Shown: positions 6,377-6,895 of the stretch, piece after piece
Layout of the letters: each line of letters starts with the position of its first letter
How positions within the stretch are numbered: position 1 is the first letter of the stretch
Assembly (NCBI GenBank): GCA_937926325.1
Contig: CALAZQ010000269.1
Location: 1-6,895 of the forward strand
DNA length: 6,895 nucleotides
DNA from: an uncultured Planctomycetaceae bacterium
GTDB lineage: Bacteria; Planctomycetota; Planctomycetia; Pirellulales; UBA1268
Direction of reading: 5' to 3'
Position numbers and translations under genes: made by a program
The notes under the pieces: generated by a model
Told to the model about the DNA's origin: nothing
Seen by the model: only the letters and a program-made list of their open reading frames with translations
Database searches by the model: none

Positions 6377-6790
6377 TCAAGCGAGCACCCCGTGAACCAG
6401 CTCGCCATGCACGTCGGTCAGGCGGTAGTCACGGCCCTGGTGGCGGAAGGTGAGTCGGGTGTGGTCGAGGCCCAGCAGGTGCAGGATCGTCGCATTGAGG
6501 TCATGCACGTGTACCGGGCTGTCGGTGATGGCAAAACCGAGTTCATCGGTTGCCCCGTGGATCATGCCCGGCCGGGTGCCACCCCCGGCCAGCCACATGG
6601 TGAAGGCATCCTTGTGATGGTCGCGACCGGCCGTGGTCTGCTTGCCCGCTGAGTTTGCACCCTGAGCCAGCGGGGTGCGGCCAAATTCACCACCCCAAAC
6701 AACGAGGGTCTCATCAAGCAACCCCCGCCGTCGCAAGTCGGTAAGAAGCGCCGCCATTCCCTGATCGACGTCGCGACACTTCGACGGCAG
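6377..6790 (-). pseudogene. DUF1501 protein, C-terminal remnant
   Basis: About 137 residues match the end of DUF1501 proteins, a planctomycete-rich family of the sulfatase/alkaline-phosphatase superfamily. Landmarks are [12 protein letters not shown], the strand [57 protein letters not shown] and a C-terminus LTDVHGELV. The terminus looks complete and ends at TGA 6377-6379. Full-length members have about 450-490 residues with an N-terminal Tat-type signal, so roughly the first two thirds are missing. The open frame continues to a GTG at 6823, but those first residues are not family-like and overlap a PSCyt1 sequence in another frame. It is most likely a non-functional leftover of a deletion, or the product of a misassembly. 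Confidence 0.8.
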
Positions 6791-6804
6791 CCGGCTGGCC
6801 AGCC
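6788..6804. repeat. Overlapping palindromes at the PSCyt1-DUF1501 junction
   Basis: CAGCCGGCTG (6788-6797) and GGCTGGCCAGCC (6793-6804) are both perfect palindromes and overlap by five bases. They sit exactly where the PSCyt1 match ends and the DUF1501 match begins. Such sequence can fold and could have promoted a deletion or a join in the assembly; in GC-rich coding DNA it may also be chance. Confidence 0.45.
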
Positions 6805-6895
6805 CGCCCCCTGGGCAATCCACTGCTCAAGGTGTTTCTGCTCGCTGGGGGCCAGCCCTGGTCCCCGCGGCGGCATTGCCTCGTCGTCATCCCGC
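6791..6895 (-). pseudogene. PSCyt1 (planctomycete cytochrome c) domain fragment, truncated
   Basis: Reading leftwards from the window edge, the frame encodes DDDEAMPPRGPGLAP followed by [17 protein letters not shown]. This fits the end of a PSCyt1 domain (MPP-G--L---E---L--WI--GA-WP), the N-terminal module of large planctomycete proteins that continue with PSCyt2/DUF1549 and PSD1/DUF1553. Here the match stops right after GWP (TGG CCA, 6801-6796). The frame then runs on with unrelated Arg-rich sequence to a stop at 6562, while DUF1501 sequence begins in another frame. The heme-binding CxxCH part would lie outside the window. The domain call rests on the motif only. Confidence 0.65.

Overview
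The window is GC-rich and very probably comes from a planctomycete (Pirellulales-like). The main evidence is on the right edge, which carries pieces of two families typical of that phylum: a PSCyt1 planctomycete-type cytochrome c domain and a DUF1501 protein. A DUF4254 gene and a secreted esterase/SMP-30 protein fit the same origin. No tRNA, rRNA, CRISPR array, insertion sequence or phage gene was seen.

Left half, + strand. The last 33 codons of an unidentified gene (1-102) are followed by a 245-bp gap with three small hairpins and a palindrome. A compact gene set then follows: an acyl carrier protein (348-617), a catalytically dead ketosynthase-like protein (about 724-1581), an intact beta-ketoacyl-ACP synthase (1581-2822, overlapping the previous stop by one base in TGATG), and a DUF4254 protein (2872-3516). 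ACP plus active KS plus dead KS-like partner is the core of a minimal type II fatty-acid/polyketide-like elongation system. No ketoreductase, dehydratase or acyltransferase is in view. The terminal DUF4254 gene hints at a link to cell-envelope glycans or lipids, but this is inference.

Right half, - strand. A large exported protein of 885 residues (6241-3584) has a signal peptide, two tandem esterase domains about two-thirds identical in their best stretch, and a C-terminal SMP-30/gluconolactonase-type beta-propeller. It converges on the DUF4254 gene across a 67-bp gap that holds a stem-loop. Upstream of it on the same strand is what looks like a deletion scar (6895-6377): the end of a PSCyt1 domain runs directly, in a different reading frame, into the last ~140 residues of a DUF1501 protein. 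In planctomycetes these families are usually encoded by neighbouring full-length genes, so several kilobases appear to be missing, either in the genome or through an assembly error. Overlapping palindromes lie at the junction.

The points most worth following up are the ACP/KS/dead-KS/DUF4254 set, the double-esterase-propeller fusion, and the PSCyt1-DUF1501 junction.
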